A DNA stretch of 40,035 nt from Pseudomonadota bacterium (GCA_021783175.1 JAJXUF010000024.1:1-40035), one strand, 5' to 3'; positions 16,884 to 25,570 are shown, numbered from the stretch's first letter. A program made the numbers and translations. The notes: generated from the sequence alone by a model not told the origin.

Positions 16884-17300
16884 ATGTCTGAAGCGAAGAA
16901 AAAGAAGAGAGTATTGTTCTTGAAGATTGAATCCCGTGACGACGCCCTTAAGGTTGTCAAAGACGCATCAATGGGGTTCTTTTTTGTTGCGGGGCTTCAA
17001 GCGGCCGTGTCGTACTGGGTGGGGATTTCTATTCTTTATGATGCCGCTATTTATGCGATCGGCGGCTACTTTCTGCGTCGATATAACAGTCGTGCCGCAG
17101 CCGTAGTGTTGTTAATCCTGACGGTCTTGGCGACGGGCGTCACCCTTGCAAATAGGATCGGCAGAAAACTGGGCGGCGGCAACAACATTTTTCTCGCAGT
17201 CATCCTTCTGTGGGCGGCTATTCGCGCAGTTGAGGCCACCTTCAAACTGCGTGGTCGCTTTTCTGCCGCGATGCCAACCAAAGATGCACCGCCCATGTAA
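16884..17300 (+). CDS. Small multispanning membrane protein of unknown function
   Basis: This 138-residue protein starts behind a strong GGGGGGAGG ribosome-binding site. After a basic cytoplasmic head (SEAKKKKRVLFLK) there are hydrophobic helices at about 30-45, 48-62, 70-90 and 98-115, so it should have three or four membrane spans. The C-terminal tail is hydrophilic. No family signature is recognised and no operon partner is adjacent: tRNA-Ser is upstream and a lipoprotein gene lies 440 bases downstream. Confidence 0.7.
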   Translation: MSEAKKKKRVLFLKIESRDDALKVVKDASMGFFFVAGLQAAVSYWVGISILYDAAIYAIGGYFLRRYNSRAAAVVLLILTVLATGVTLANRIGRKLGGGNNIFLAVILLWAAIRAVEATFKLRGRFSAAMPTKDAPPM

Positions 17301-17741
17301 CAAAGCGGCCGATTGGGGCGCCAAAAACAATCGCGCTTTCGGGATTGATCCGGTCCGCGCATTCCGGTTGTCCCATGCCGCTACTCTAAAACCGGCGCAG
17401 ACCGCTCACACAGAAACTAACTTGGGACACAATAAAAAAGGCTCTTTGGGCTTTCGCGTGGAGGGCAGGTAGTCTTTCCCAAATGAGATGGGCGCCCTTG
17501 CATCTTCTCCGCTTCTGCGAATCTCCATGCGTTTCGCAGCCGCTACTGTCATAATCGATTGTCAATTAAAACAATTGAGGCAGCGCCGAGCGCGATAAAA
17601 TGCAGACTCGTGGTTAGAGGATTCGCGCCGTTGCCGATCATCTTAATGGTCCCACCAAATATCGGTTGGTGCATGCAAAGCAATTCCTGCCCATTCTAAG
17701 ATCGCGCCACGCTTACAAATACGCGACCGACGGATAAACTG
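17301..17741. other. Intergenic region, no supported gene
   Basis: Only short shadow frames occur. CTGCGAA...TTCGCAG around 17515-17540 can pair as a weak hairpin. An AT-rich patch near 17560-17575 could belong to the promoter of the lipoprotein gene at 17742, but no clear pair of hexamers was found. Confidence 0.4.
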
Positions 17742-19547
17742 ATGAACAACAATAAAAAGAGACAGGGACAGTGGCAGGCAATTCGCACGGCGGGTACTGC
17801 AAGCTTGGCATTGGCAATGCTGTCGGCATGCTCAGGGGGGACAGGCGCAAGCAGCAGCGTGGGTAGCGGAAGCAACAGCACGCTTGCCGTGAATGCGGCC
17901 CCCTCTGTACCGCAATTTTCCGGGGCCGCCCAGGACGCGAGCTTCATCAATACGGCTCTGGCCAACGCCGGCATGAGTCTGACGCCGCCGGCTACCACGA
18001 CGATCGTCTACGTGGCCCCGCCGACGAGCTATGCATCAGCCGGCACGAGCCAGATCGGCAGCGGTACGCAAGCTGATCCGTACCGCAACCTGATTGCGGT
18101 CGTCAACAGCGCGACTGCGGGCGAACATATCTATCTCGAACCGGGTACCTACGAGATGTACAGCATGGCCCAGGCGTTTGGCGAGCCACAAAGCTGGCTC
18201 GCTCCGGCAACCCCGGGTACGCAGAGTGCTCCGATCGTCATCGAGACCGACCCGGCAGCGCTCAACTGGGCCACTTCGACCGTGGCGACGATCGATTTCC
18301 AGCTTCAGCCTGCAGCGCCAACGGTCAATCGGCCGACAGCAATCAATCTGCCCGACTGGTGGGATTTCGAGAACATCGAGGTGAAGAATGCACTCGATCG
18401 CATCTTCTGGGTGGCTGGGTCGCACGATCTTATCTACCACAACGACCTGCATCACGTGGAGCTAGTGGTAGGTATGGACGACAATGTTGGCATTATCGGC
18501 ATCATGCGGCGCACAGGCGGCAACTACAACGACTTCATCATCGGCAACAACATTCACGATATCAACGCCTACGACTCCAGCGGTAACCCGACGGCGTACA
18601 CTGGCGATACGGTCAACCTCGGCTGCACCTACAGTGAAACCGACCAGTGGTACACGACCTTCAATAGTCTCTCTGCCGCGGGCATCGGCAACGTCAACAG
18701 CCTTACTCAGGCACAGCTTGCCGCCTACACAGCACCGCCCGACGACAACGTCTATTTTTATGCGAATGAGATGCACAACTGTATCAATGGAATCGGAACC
18801 AAGCTTGCCGAGTATGGTCCGTGGTTTATGCTGTCCAACGTCATCTATGGGGTGCAGAACGGCATCAAGATGACGATGTCCGGCACGGTCGCCAATCCCT
18901 CTCTTGTCCGTAACAACATCATCTACAACGCCGCCAACAGCGGCGGCTACCAACTTCAGACCGGTATAATCATTGGCTTTTCGCAGACCGACCGTACTCT
19001 TGGCGATGCCGACAATGTGGCCGTTATGAACAACACTATCATCAACGCCAATGTCACTGGCACTTCCCTGTGGGGCGGCTTCAATGACGTCGTCAACAAT
19101 AATGTCTTCGTCACGACCACCACTGGCGTCGCCCACATCGTCTATGCGGGCGGCTACATCGGCGGGTCAGGGATGGGCGGCGGTGGCGGCACCAATACTG
19201 CTTTACAGTATTTTAATGGTGGCGGCACCTGGCCAGGAGTCGAAGGAGAGTATCTCTTTCCGGTCAATGCCAGCAATCCGTATTACGCCTCGATGCCAGA
19301 CTATCTGCAGGGGACGGGCTGGAGCGCCATTACGTTCAACGGCAACCTTTATCTCAGCACTCCGACCGTCCACCTTGCTGGCACGCCCAGCATCAGTCCC
19401 AACTTGAACAGCACGACAATAGACACCAATCCCACGGTGATGCCCTGGAGCGTGCTCTCTCCTTTGTTCAATAACGCCGCCTTGGACGACTACCGAGCCG
19501 GACCCTCTCCCGGCATCCTTGCCACCGTTGGATCACAAATGCCGTAG
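17742..19547 (+). CDS. Large lipoprotein with right-handed beta-helix
   Basis: This 601-residue protein has a signal sequence and lipobox MLSAC (Cys30), so it is likely anchored in the outer membrane. A Ser/Gly linker leads to a DUF1565-like start (GSGTQADPYRNLIAVVNSA and GEHIYLEPGTYE). A long run of Asn/Ile-rich parallel beta-helix coils follows, for example NDFIIGNNIHDIN, NVYFYANEMHNCINGIG, SLVRNNIIYNAA and VAVMNNTIINANV. This architecture is shared by pectate-lyase-like polysaccharide lyases and adhesins. No catalytic residues could be assigned, so carbohydrate binding or cleavage is only inferred. The ribosome-binding site is weak. The Gly-rich loop GGSGMGGGGG is notable. Confidence 0.75.
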   Translation: MNNNKKRQGQWQAIRTAGTASLALAMLSACSGGTGASSSVGSGSNSTLAVNAAPSVPQFSGAAQDASFINTALANAGMSLTPPATTTIVYVAPPTSYASAGTSQIGSGTQADPYRNLIAVVNSATAGEHIYLEPGTYEMYSMAQAFGEPQSWLAPATPGTQSAPIVIETDPAALNWATSTVATIDFQLQPAAPTVNRPTAINLPDWWDFENIEVKNALDRIFWVAGSHDLIYHNDLHHVELVVGMDDNVGIIGIMRRTGGNYNDFIIGNNIHDINAYDSSGNPTAYTGDTVNLGCTYSETDQWYTTFNSLSAAGIGNVNSLTQAQLAAYTAPPDDNVYFYANEMHNCINGIGTKLAEYGPWFMLSNVIYGVQNGIKMTMSGTVANPSLVRNNIIYNAANSGGYQLQTGIIIGFSQTDRTLGDADNVAVMNNTIINANVTGTSLWGGFNDVVNNNVFVTTTTGVAHIVYAGGYIGGSGMGGGGGTNTALQYFNGGGTWPGVEGEYLFPVNASNPYYASMPDYLQGTGWSAITFNGNLYLSTPTVHLAGTPSISPNLNSTTIDTNPTVMPWSVLSPLFNNAALDDYRAGPSPGILATVGSQMP

Positions 19548-19734
19548 AGGGTAATTAGGCGCAGGCCGGGGCTGGTCTCGCCCTGCACTACGCCCGGGGG
19601 CCGTTGCATACGTGGTGGGACGCGGTAAGAAAATGCGTAGTTCGTCAAGAGTAAGAAAGATGGAAGAGTTAAACCCTTTTGCGATCAACGACTATTCCAG
19701 GTGAAAAGATGTCTCCGCCTGACCCGCCTTGCCG

Positions 19735-20673
19735 TCAGCGTTTCGAGAATTTAAATAATTGCCGTTGTTTCGCCGCGATCACTTCCCGGATCTTGGGCAG
19801 CGCCGCAAGGGCTGCGCGTTCGCCCGCCTTGATGGCTTGCGAGCGCTGATCAAAGTCTGTGCTGGACAGTTTGTGTAGATTCGGACGAATCACAACATCG
19901 GCGTGGCGCAGCTCATTCTTCGCCAGTGTATGCTCCATAATTACAATCGACTGGGTCAATAGCGAAGTTGTGCTGTCTGCCTGCGTGGCCGCCTTTGGCT
20001 GACGGGTCAGATCAACGGCGATGACAATATCAGCTCCGAGCTTGCGTGCGACACTCACCGGGACCGGACTAACCAATCCGCCATCGACGTATTCACGGCC
20101 GCCGATCGAAAGTGGCTGAAACACGGCTGGCACGCTGCTTGAAGCTCGCACCGCCATGCCGGTATCCCCGCGATCAAAAGCGACGAGCGCACCCGAGTGG
20201 ACGTTGGTCGCGACCGCGACGAACGGCAGATTAAGCTGCTCGATCGACCTGTCCCCAAGCCGTCGATCGATGAAGTCCTGCAAACGCTGGCCATCGACAA
20301 AACCGCGGTTGGGAAACGTAAATTCGATCACCTGATCACGCTGCAACTCAAGTGCCGTCTGCACCAGCGCGTTACCGCGGATCCCACCGGCGTACAGGGC
20401 CCCAACAACGCTGCCGGCGCTGGTTCCCACTATTCCGTCCGGTCTAATACCGGCCTGATCGAGCACCTGGAGCACGCCTACGTGGGCGAAGCCGCGTCCC
20501 CCGCCGCCGCTCAACGCGAGCACTACAACGGGATGATCAGTACGCTTGATGGGAACAATTGGCGCCGCTATGGGGTAGCCCGCGGACGGAACCGGTGGCG
20601 GGACGGTGGCGCAACCGGCCATTCCCAAAAACATGCCAATAGCCAATGAGCCAAGCCAGATCCGGTTTGCCAT
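19735..20673 (-). CDS. Patatin-like phospholipase, lipoprotein (RssA-like)
   Basis: This serine hydrolase with a Ser-Asp dyad presumably cleaves acyl esters of phospholipids. From ATG 20673 it has 312 residues and a lipobox region GMAGC (Cys21). Then come the oxyanion motif ALSGGGGRGFAHVG (53-66), the nucleophile motif GTSAG (83-87, Ser85) and the catalytic Asp197 in YVDGGLVSPVP. The start is chosen because ACAGG precedes it and it gives a clean lipoprotein signal; a longer reading to 20733 would put twenty residues ahead of the signal. The lipobox indicates membrane attachment on the periplasmic side, unlike cytoplasmic RssA. It stands alone. Confidence 0.87.
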   Translation of the reverse strand: MANRIWLGSLAIGMFLGMAGCATVPPPVPSAGYPIAAPIVPIKRTDHPVVVLALSGGGGRGFAHVGVLQVLDQAGIRPDGIVGTSAGSVVGALYAGGIRGNALVQTALELQRDQVIEFTFPNRGFVDGQRLQDFIDRRLGDRSIEQLNLPFVAVATNVHSGALVAFDRGDTGMAVRASSSVPAVFQPLSIGGREYVDGGLVSPVPVSVARKLGADIVIAVDLTRQPKAATQADSTTSLLTQSIVIMEHTLAKNELRHADVVIRPNLHKLSSTDFDQRSQAIKAGERAALAALPKIREVIAAKQRQLFKFSKR

Positions 20674-20894
20674 GAACCCTGTCCGCCTGCGCCAATGAAT
20701 TGCATGCAGTATACCCATGAATGGTGTCGTCATGGATAGCCGCGCGCAGCTGTGATCTTGCCTTGTGCGGCCAAGAACCGCGGATATTGAACGAGACTAC
20801 CTAGTGCCGGCAACCTTTGCGGGGAAAGATCAGTACTCGCGGAGCAATTCCGTCTGCCTACGCCAGCGTGGCCCTTTTACTTGTGGTATAGGAA

Positions 20895-20946
20895 GCCCCC
20901 TTCGGGCGAGACCCGGTTTGTCTCCCGGTCTCCCACCGAAGGCGGC
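20895..20946. terminator. Extended hairpin downstream of the DsrE gene
   Basis: CCTTCGG (20899-20905) pairs with CCGAAGG (20936-20942), and GAGACC(C)GG (20908-20916) pairs with CCGGTCTC (20925-20932). GCC/GGC can extend the base. It begins 23 bases past the stop of the minus-strand DsrE gene. No T-tract follows on that strand, so termination is a positional inference. Confidence 0.45.
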
Positions 20947-20968
20947 TGCCACAACCAGCTTGCTGCTC

Positions 20969-21544
20969 TTACTTCCTACGGGTATACGGAAGGTTCTCAT
21001 CAGTAAACGGCGGGGTTGGCATAGTTGCGCCCATTTCCATCAGTGCGTAGCCTTTTGCCTGCCAGTACGCCAGCGCGTACGGTCCAGCTGGAATTACCGT
21101 GATAAAACCATAAAGATCCTTGGGCTCAAGATGGAGCGCCTTGGCGTCATTGCGGCACACTTCGAAGTGGACGCCTTCCTGCGCGAAACTGGCGGCACGA
21201 TCAACAATGTTCTTGAACTTGGCGTAGTTGCGCCGATCCCATACAACCACTTCCGGACCATGCGATACGATCACTACTTTGATGGGATCGATTTCCTTCG
21301 GTCCGTAATCGTTGACCGCGCGCAGCAGTGCGGCAAGATTGTTGAACACCATTCCGACGGCTTTCGGGTCAGCGAAATCAAAATCCCAGACAACCTTAAG
21401 CTGCTTAATACTGTTGATGTCCTTGTACGACGCGAATTTGGCTGTCCCATAGGGCGCTTCCTTACCGGCCGCGTTAGCCAGCGGGGCTGCCACTAACAGC
21501 GATGCCAGACCGGCGGTCAACAGAATTTTTTGTGTCCAACGCAT
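20969..21544 (-). CDS. Periplasmic DsrE-family protein
   Basis: This 191-residue exported protein starts at ATG 21544 behind a perfect AGGAGG. A signal peptide (about 1-26, ending AAPLANAAG) precedes a DsrE/DsrF-like domain with KVVWDFDFADPKAVG, IKVVIVSHGPEVVV and a single Cys in FEVCRNDAKAL, the position of the sulfur-carrying cysteine in related proteins. Cytoplasmic DsrE carries sulfur in sulfur oxidisers; exported versions are common in such bacteria but their role is unsettled. It is monocistronic, with an extended hairpin behind it. Confidence 0.85.
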   Translation of the reverse strand: MRWTQKILLTAGLASLLVAAPLANAAGKEAPYGTAKFASYKDINSIKQLKVVWDFDFADPKAVGMVFNNLAALLRAVNDYGPKEIDPIKVVIVSHGPEVVVWDRRNYAKFKNIVDRAASFAQEGVHFEVCRNDAKALHLEPKDLYGFITVIPAGPYALAYWQAKGYALMEMGATMPTPPFTDENLPYTRRK

Positions 21545-21802
21545 TACTACCTCCTCTTGCTGTGATTGTTTGATATCTCGACCTTTACTGGCGCCCTGTT
21601 CACCATTTTTTTGCTCACCTTTCTCGATGCATCCTGCAAAAGGTGAACAATTAGAGTCCCGTTCGGTGCGCCCGCAATCGAGACTCAATCCCGGATAAAC
21701 TTTTCACTCGAACAACCCGGACGGGCAAGTTTCCAGTCCGCAGCTTGGCTGCCCTTGGCACAATCTGTAGCCTGCATCCTGCCCCAATGTACCTGCGTGC
21801 GT

Positions 21803-22549
21803 TCATTCTGGTTTTAGCTGCTCCAGCGCAGCGATCCAGTCATCGACCGAGACCGGCAGATGGCCGGTAACCTCCAAAGCACGATCTTCGAAAACATCTT
21901 TTCCTGGATGTAACTGCTGCCACGCATCGATTACCGCGTCACGATGATTTATAAGGGCCACGATATGCGCCTTGAACAGACGGATCATGGCAGTAATCCA
22001 GCGATTTACCGGCCATGAGGGCCAGGCATGGTCGATGTTGAACGCTGGTACCATGCGTATGACAGCATCCGCGGCATACCATGTTTCTGCAGTGACCCAC
22101 CGATTGGTGGCAAACAAACCGACCGGATAGCCCCACTCATCCATGGAAATACCGATGATATGCGAAACGGCCTGCTCTCCCTGCGGCCAAGGTTCGCTGG
22201 CAAGCGGCCATAAAAGTGGTTTGACATCCAACGGCATGCCGCCGGCCCGCACGAACGTATGAAAATGTCCGTGTTCGGCAATTTCTGAACGGTGGGCGTG
22301 GTAATAGTATTGTCCATATGTCTCATGATCGAACACATCGTCCTTTGGATAATGCTCCAGTTCGATGAATTCGCCCTCACCACGCAGCACCTCACCGACA
22401 ATATTGAGACCGGCCTTTTCCAGTACCCGATAGCACTCGCGAATTTCGCGACCGGCAACGAGCATTGCTTGCCTTTCAGCCGCGCTCAAGTCGCGCGCGA
22501 CGGGCGCGTTTAGCACGATCAGCGGGGGCGCGACTTTCGCATTGCCCAT
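21803..22549 (-). CDS. Conserved hypothetical protein, histidine-rich centre (DUF6969-like)
   Basis: This 248-residue soluble protein has no signal peptide. The central stretch DDVFDHETYGQYYYHAHR and EHGHFHTFVRAG contains clustered histidines and tyrosines that could bind metal. Further conserved-looking segments are HIIGISMDEWGYPVGLFATNRWVT and the tail PVSVDDWIAALEQL. I believe it belongs to the DUF6969 family but cannot confirm this, and no reaction is known to me. Start 22549 lacks a strong ribosome-binding site. It neighbours the NPCAAK-repeat gene, transcribed in the same direction, 73 bases away. Confidence 0.7.
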   Translation of the reverse strand: MGNAKVAPPLIVLNAPVARDLSAAERQAMLVAGREIRECYRVLEKAGLNIVGEVLRGEGEFIELEHYPKDDVFDHETYGQYYYHAHRSEIAEHGHFHTFVRAGGMPLDVKPLLWPLASEPWPQGEQAVSHIIGISMDEWGYPVGLFATNRWVTAETWYAADAVIRMVPAFNIDHAWPSWPVNRWITAMIRLFKAHIVALINHRDAVIDAWQQLHPGKDVFEDRALEVTGHLPVSVDDWIAALEQLKPE

Positions 22550-22622
22550 GACAATAGATCTACCCGAAGAGCAAGGCGAGGCGGCCTAAGCCAAACAGCG
22601 ACTTGAGCCGCCTGCCGCAACA

Positions 22623-22913
22623 TCACATGGATGCGCCGGCGTTTTTCGGAGCGCACGGATTCTTGGCCGCACAAGGATTGCTCTTCTTCATGTGGGCGGC
22701 CGCGCCACTCTTCGCCGCGCAGGGATTGCGCTTCTTCATGTGCTTCGCGGACGGATTTTTGGCAGCACAGGGGTTCATCTGCTTCATCGGACGGGCCTTT
22801 GGCGCACACGGACTGCAGGGGCTTGCCATGGCAGGTGCAACGCCGACCGCCAGCGTCAGCAGACTGCCACAGATGGCGCCGGATACGACCTTAGTCGAGA
22901 ATTTCTTCATCAT
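22623..22913 (-). CDS. Small secreted protein with three 16-residue NPCAAK repeats
   Basis: This 96-residue protein has a signal peptide (1 to about 30, ending APAMA-SP). The mature part is almost wholly three tandem 16-residue units of the form MK(K/Q)xNPCAAKxxxAxx, flanked by SPCSPCAPK and the tail NPCAPKNAGASM. It is therefore strongly basic and has seven periplasmic cysteines, several in C-x2-C or C-x4-C spacing. The DNA repeats with a 48-base period. AGAGGA precedes the start (two adjacent ATGs at 22913 and 22910). Cys-Lys repeats suggest metal or thiol chemistry in the periplasm, but the function is unknown. Confidence 0.8.
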   Translation of the reverse strand: MMKKFSTKVVSGAICGSLLTLAVGVAPAMASPCSPCAPKARPMKQMNPCAAKNPSAKHMKKRNPCAAKSGAAAHMKKSNPCAAKNPCAPKNAGASM

Positions 22914-23287
22914 GATGCATGATCCTCTTGGGATTTTTAATGGGCCTATTGAATATATTTAAAGCCGTCGAAAGAAATTTTGGCTTCGAACAGTTCGTCG
23001 CTATGATCCTCCGAACCTTACAATCAGGCCAGACAACTTTGGTTATAGTCAGCGGAATTAAGACCCCGCCCGCGCACGGCGCATCGAAACCTGCTGACCG
23101 CACCGGAACTCACAACGCACGTTGCCGAAGGCGGGAAAAGGTCCGAACAGGAACAACTACCCCGGCGCTTCGAGGTCGCATGGCCTCAGCCGGGCAGCGC
23201 AATCTATAAAAATTGGATCAGGCCGCTGAATTCCAGCATCTTGCGATCACCGGCCGTGCATTCGTAAGCGCTGTTTCCCACCTGGCT
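22914..23287. other. Intergenic region
   Basis: The first 80 bases are AT-rich and should hold the promoter of the minus-strand NPCAAK gene; TATATT-like sequence occurs near 22950-22962 without a good -35. Nothing else is recognised before the pseudogene at 23288. Confidence 0.4.
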
Positions 23288-23561
23288 TTACTTTTCAAGT
23301 TCCAGGTGAAACGCCCATCTATGGCCCACGTTGAACATATCACCGACTCCGACGACCGGTTTCACTGCGTAATCGGCTGTTGACAGGCAGCAGGTTCCGG
23401 TAACAGCGCAGCGTTCATGGTTTGCCTTGCTCGCCATGCCAAGCTTGCCAAAATAAGGAGAAAACCTGGCCGAAAGGAAGCATTCCGAAACCGGAAACGA
23501 ACGTCGCGCTTACATCATCATAACTGCTGCTTTTAAAGCGTAGCGCCGCTGTTGCGCCGCC
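23288..23561 (-). pseudogene. Frameshifted C-terminal remnant of an outer-membrane beta-barrel protein
   Basis: On the minus strand one frame reads AALRFKSSSYDDVSATFVS, then GFGMLPFGQVFSLF. At a run of four T's (plus 23450-23453) it must shift by one base to continue GKLGMASKANH...ADYAVKPVVGVGDMF, NVGHRWAFHLELEK and a stop at 23288. The joined product matches the last strands of small OmpA-like/opacity barrels, whose usual end is a KLG strand, a G-x-G strand and a final aromatic strand. A stop at 23562-23564 closes the frame upstream, so the N-terminal barrel and signal peptide are missing. This is a decayed gene unless the frameshift is a sequencing error. Confidence 0.55.
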
Positions 23562-23700
23562 TTATTGCCCAAGGATTTCCTTTCCCTCCCCGACTCCGGT
23601 ATCCTTTTGAACCATTGGCCGGACTTTCTGTCATATCAGGCAAGAATCCGGGTATTCGCCAGTCTGGCGCCAATGACAATTTAAGTCGAGAGAGGCCCAA

Positions 23701-24387
23701 ATGAATCAGGATCTAGATACATCGAGGACCCAGAGCGCCTATGGACGCACGTCAGCTCTGGCAACCAATAGCGTCATCCGCAACACCTATATTCTCCTGT
23801 CGTTCACTCTGCTCTTCAGCGCAGGAACAGCTGCATGGGCGATGTTTACGCATGCCCGGCCTCTCGGCATCCTGCCTGTTTTGATTGGCACATTTGGACT
23901 CTTGTTCCTGACAACTGCGCTGCGCAACAGCGCCTGGGGCCTAGTATCTATTTTCGCCTTTACCGGGTTCATGGGCTATACACTGGGACCATTGCTCAAT
24001 TTCTATATCGCGCACTTCAGCAATGGGACCGAACTTGTTGTCTACGCCATGGGCAGCACGGGAGCCATTTTCCTGGGGCTTTCAGGGTACGCTCTAACCA
24101 CGCGCAAGGATTTCAGCTATCTGCGCGGATTCCTCTTTGCCGGAATGCTCATTGCGATCGTTGCTGGCATCGCCAACATATTTCTTGGAATCGCCGGTCT
24201 GGCTCTGGCTATGTCCACGATGATTGTGGTGCTGATGTGCGGGTACATCCTCTATCAGACAAGCGCCCTCATCAATGGCGGCGAAACCAACTACATCATG
24301 GCCACGATCAACCTGTATATGGCGATCTATAACCTGTTTATCAGCCTGTTGCAGCTTCTCGGTGCGTTCGCCGGCAACGACCGCTAG
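23701..24387 (+). CDS. Bax inhibitor-1/YccA family membrane protein
   Basis: This 228-residue protein has seven hydrophobic helices from about residue 28 to 222 after a hydrophilic N-terminus, the layout of the TMBIM/BI-1 family. YccA of E. coli modulates the FtsH protease, and YetJ-type members conduct calcium. Family landmarks are GFMGYTLGPLLNFY, FLGLSGYALTTRKDFSYLRGFLFAGM and YILYQTSALINGGETNYIMATINLYMAIYNLF. GAGAGAGG precedes the ATG. It is a single gene followed by a strong hairpin at 24414. Confidence 0.92.
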   Translation: MNQDLDTSRTQSAYGRTSALATNSVIRNTYILLSFTLLFSAGTAAWAMFTHARPLGILPVLIGTFGLLFLTTALRNSAWGLVSIFAFTGFMGYTLGPLLNFYIAHFSNGTELVVYAMGSTGAIFLGLSGYALTTRKDFSYLRGFLFAGMLIAIVAGIANIFLGIAGLALAMSTMIVVLMCGYILYQTSALINGGETNYIMATINLYMAIYNLFISLLQLLGAFAGNDR

Positions 24388-24413
24388 GCCGACGCGCGCC
24401 GTTTAATCAATGC

Positions 24414-24445
24414 GCCGGGGACTTGCGGCAAAGGCCGCCCCCGGC
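24414..24445 (+). terminator. Terminator-like hairpin after the YccA-family gene
   Basis: GCCGGGG (24414-24420) pairs with CCCCGGC (24439-24445), and inside it GCGGC-AAAG-GCCGC pairs perfectly, with a four-base bulge (ACTT) on one side. Only a weak T-rich stretch (AAGTTGTATT) follows. Position 26 bases after the stop supports termination. Confidence 0.6.
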
Positions 24446-24930
24446 AAGTTGTATTACCCCAGAGGCTGCGTAGACCATCTGATCCACCAGATTTTTCCTG
24501 CCCAAATGTCAGCGCAGCAAACCTCGATCCGCTGACCTTTTTCCCAATCGACATTGCTCACACGCGGCTCCGTCGTCCGAAATCAGTCCTGGCATCAATC
24601 CAGTCACAGCTCGTCGGACAAACAAGCCGCGACCACGCCGTCAGGTCTTTTCGAGAAACATGAAGCGTGATACATGTAGACTCGGACACCAGCCGGCAAT
24701 GCCCGAAAAATCGTGAACCGCTGGCACGGCGTACACTCGCAACCGGGCGAGACATAGTCCGCGGGCTTGGAAGCTGCCCGACGTACACGGGAACAGGCGT
24801 TTCTCAAGGTCTCAATGCCCTGCTTGACGCCATCGAGCGCGACTGCTGAATGGCCGCACCGCCGGTCGCCCTTGTCCTCACCCGATTTACATCGCCTCTA
24901 TTGCACCCTCTTTCCATTCTCTGAAACGGG
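24446..24930. other. Gap with an unassigned open frame
   Basis: No gene is confidently supported. On the minus strand an uninterrupted frame of about 95 codons runs from near 24895 to a stop at 24604. It includes SAVALDGVKQGIETLRNA and a cysteine cluster SPGCECTPC, with codon use like the neighbours, but no ATG and no ribosome-binding site. It could be a decayed gene or chance. Confidence 0.3.
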
Positions 24931-24999
24931 TGCCAAAATCTGTCGCCAGTCGTCCCGAAGTGGACTTACCAAGAAAGTCCACGCGGAAATATTTTGGCA
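24931..24999 (+). promoter_or_regulatory. Nested inverted repeat in the leader of the DUF3617 gene
   Basis: TGCCAAAAT (24931-24939) and ATTTTGGCA (24991-24999) are perfect nine-base complements. Inside them GTGGACTT (24960-24967) and AAGTCCAC (24975-24982) form a perfect eight-base-pair stem with a seven-base loop. The structure ends 31 bases before the start codon. It could be a 5' UTR control element, a terminator for upstream transcription, or two protein-binding dyads. No known riboswitch family is recognised. Confidence 0.5.
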
Positions 25000-25030
25000 A
25001 CAAGTCAACCGACCACCGGGGGGAATCGTT

Positions 25031-25570
25031 ATGAGTAAAAAGATCTCATGCATCGCATTGACAGCCTGCATCGTCCTTGCAGCGGCAACTACCAGCGCGA
25101 GCGCCACGGCGTTTATGGAGATGAAACCAGGCTTGTGGGAAATGACAATGCACCACCAGGGACAGGGACCGGAACAGATGCCCATCCCGCAGGATCAGCT
25201 GCAGCACCTGAGCCCCGAACAGCGTGCCGCTTTGCAAAGGGCTTTGGGCGCGCAATCACCCACGCGCAAATACCAGACATGCGTCAAAAAGCAGGGGGAG
25301 GATAAAACGCAAGACATTTTTCTGGGGAAAAACGGCGATAGCCGATGCGACAGCAAACCTTCTCGCTCCACCAGTCATTCGGTCGCCGGCACGTTTCGTT
25401 GCGCCGACGGGAAAGGTCAGACATCGGGTACCTTTGATACCGAAATGAGAGACAGCGAGCATATGACTAGCAGGGTTACCATGAAGATAACGGCACCTTC
25501 GTTCTCGATGACTAAGAAGTACCAACTTTCGGGTCACTGGATCGGCGGATCATGTGGCAATGTTCACTAA
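25031..25570 (+). CDS. DUF3617 family secreted protein
   Basis: This 179-residue protein has a signal peptide (1 to about 25, ending TSASA-TA) and the DUF3617 hallmark MKPGLWEMTM directly after it. A QTCVKK segment, cysteines in SRCDSK and FRCADG, and the closing GHWIGGSCG follow. The family is a periplasmic beta-rich domain of unknown role, common in Proteobacteria. GGGGGGAA precedes the ATG at 25031. The middle (GPEQMPIPQDQLQHLSPEQR) is Gln/Pro-rich. A nested inverted repeat precedes the gene. Confidence 0.88.
   Translation: MSKKISCIALTACIVLAAATTSASATAFMEMKPGLWEMTMHHQGQGPEQMPIPQDQLQHLSPEQRAALQRALGAQSPTRKYQTCVKKQGEDKTQDIFLGKNGDSRCDSKPSRSTSHSVAGTFRCADGKGQTSGTFDTEMRDSEHMTSRVTMKITAPSFSMTKKYQLSGHWIGGSCGNVH

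Noticed and set aside
18462..19136. Minus-strand open frame of 224 codons
   Set aside because: A Val/Asp-rich shadow of the beta-helix lipoprotein gene on the other strand.
20765..21496. Plus-strand open frame of 243 codons
   Set aside because: It is antisense to the DsrE gene, which has a signal peptide, an AGGAGG site and family motifs.
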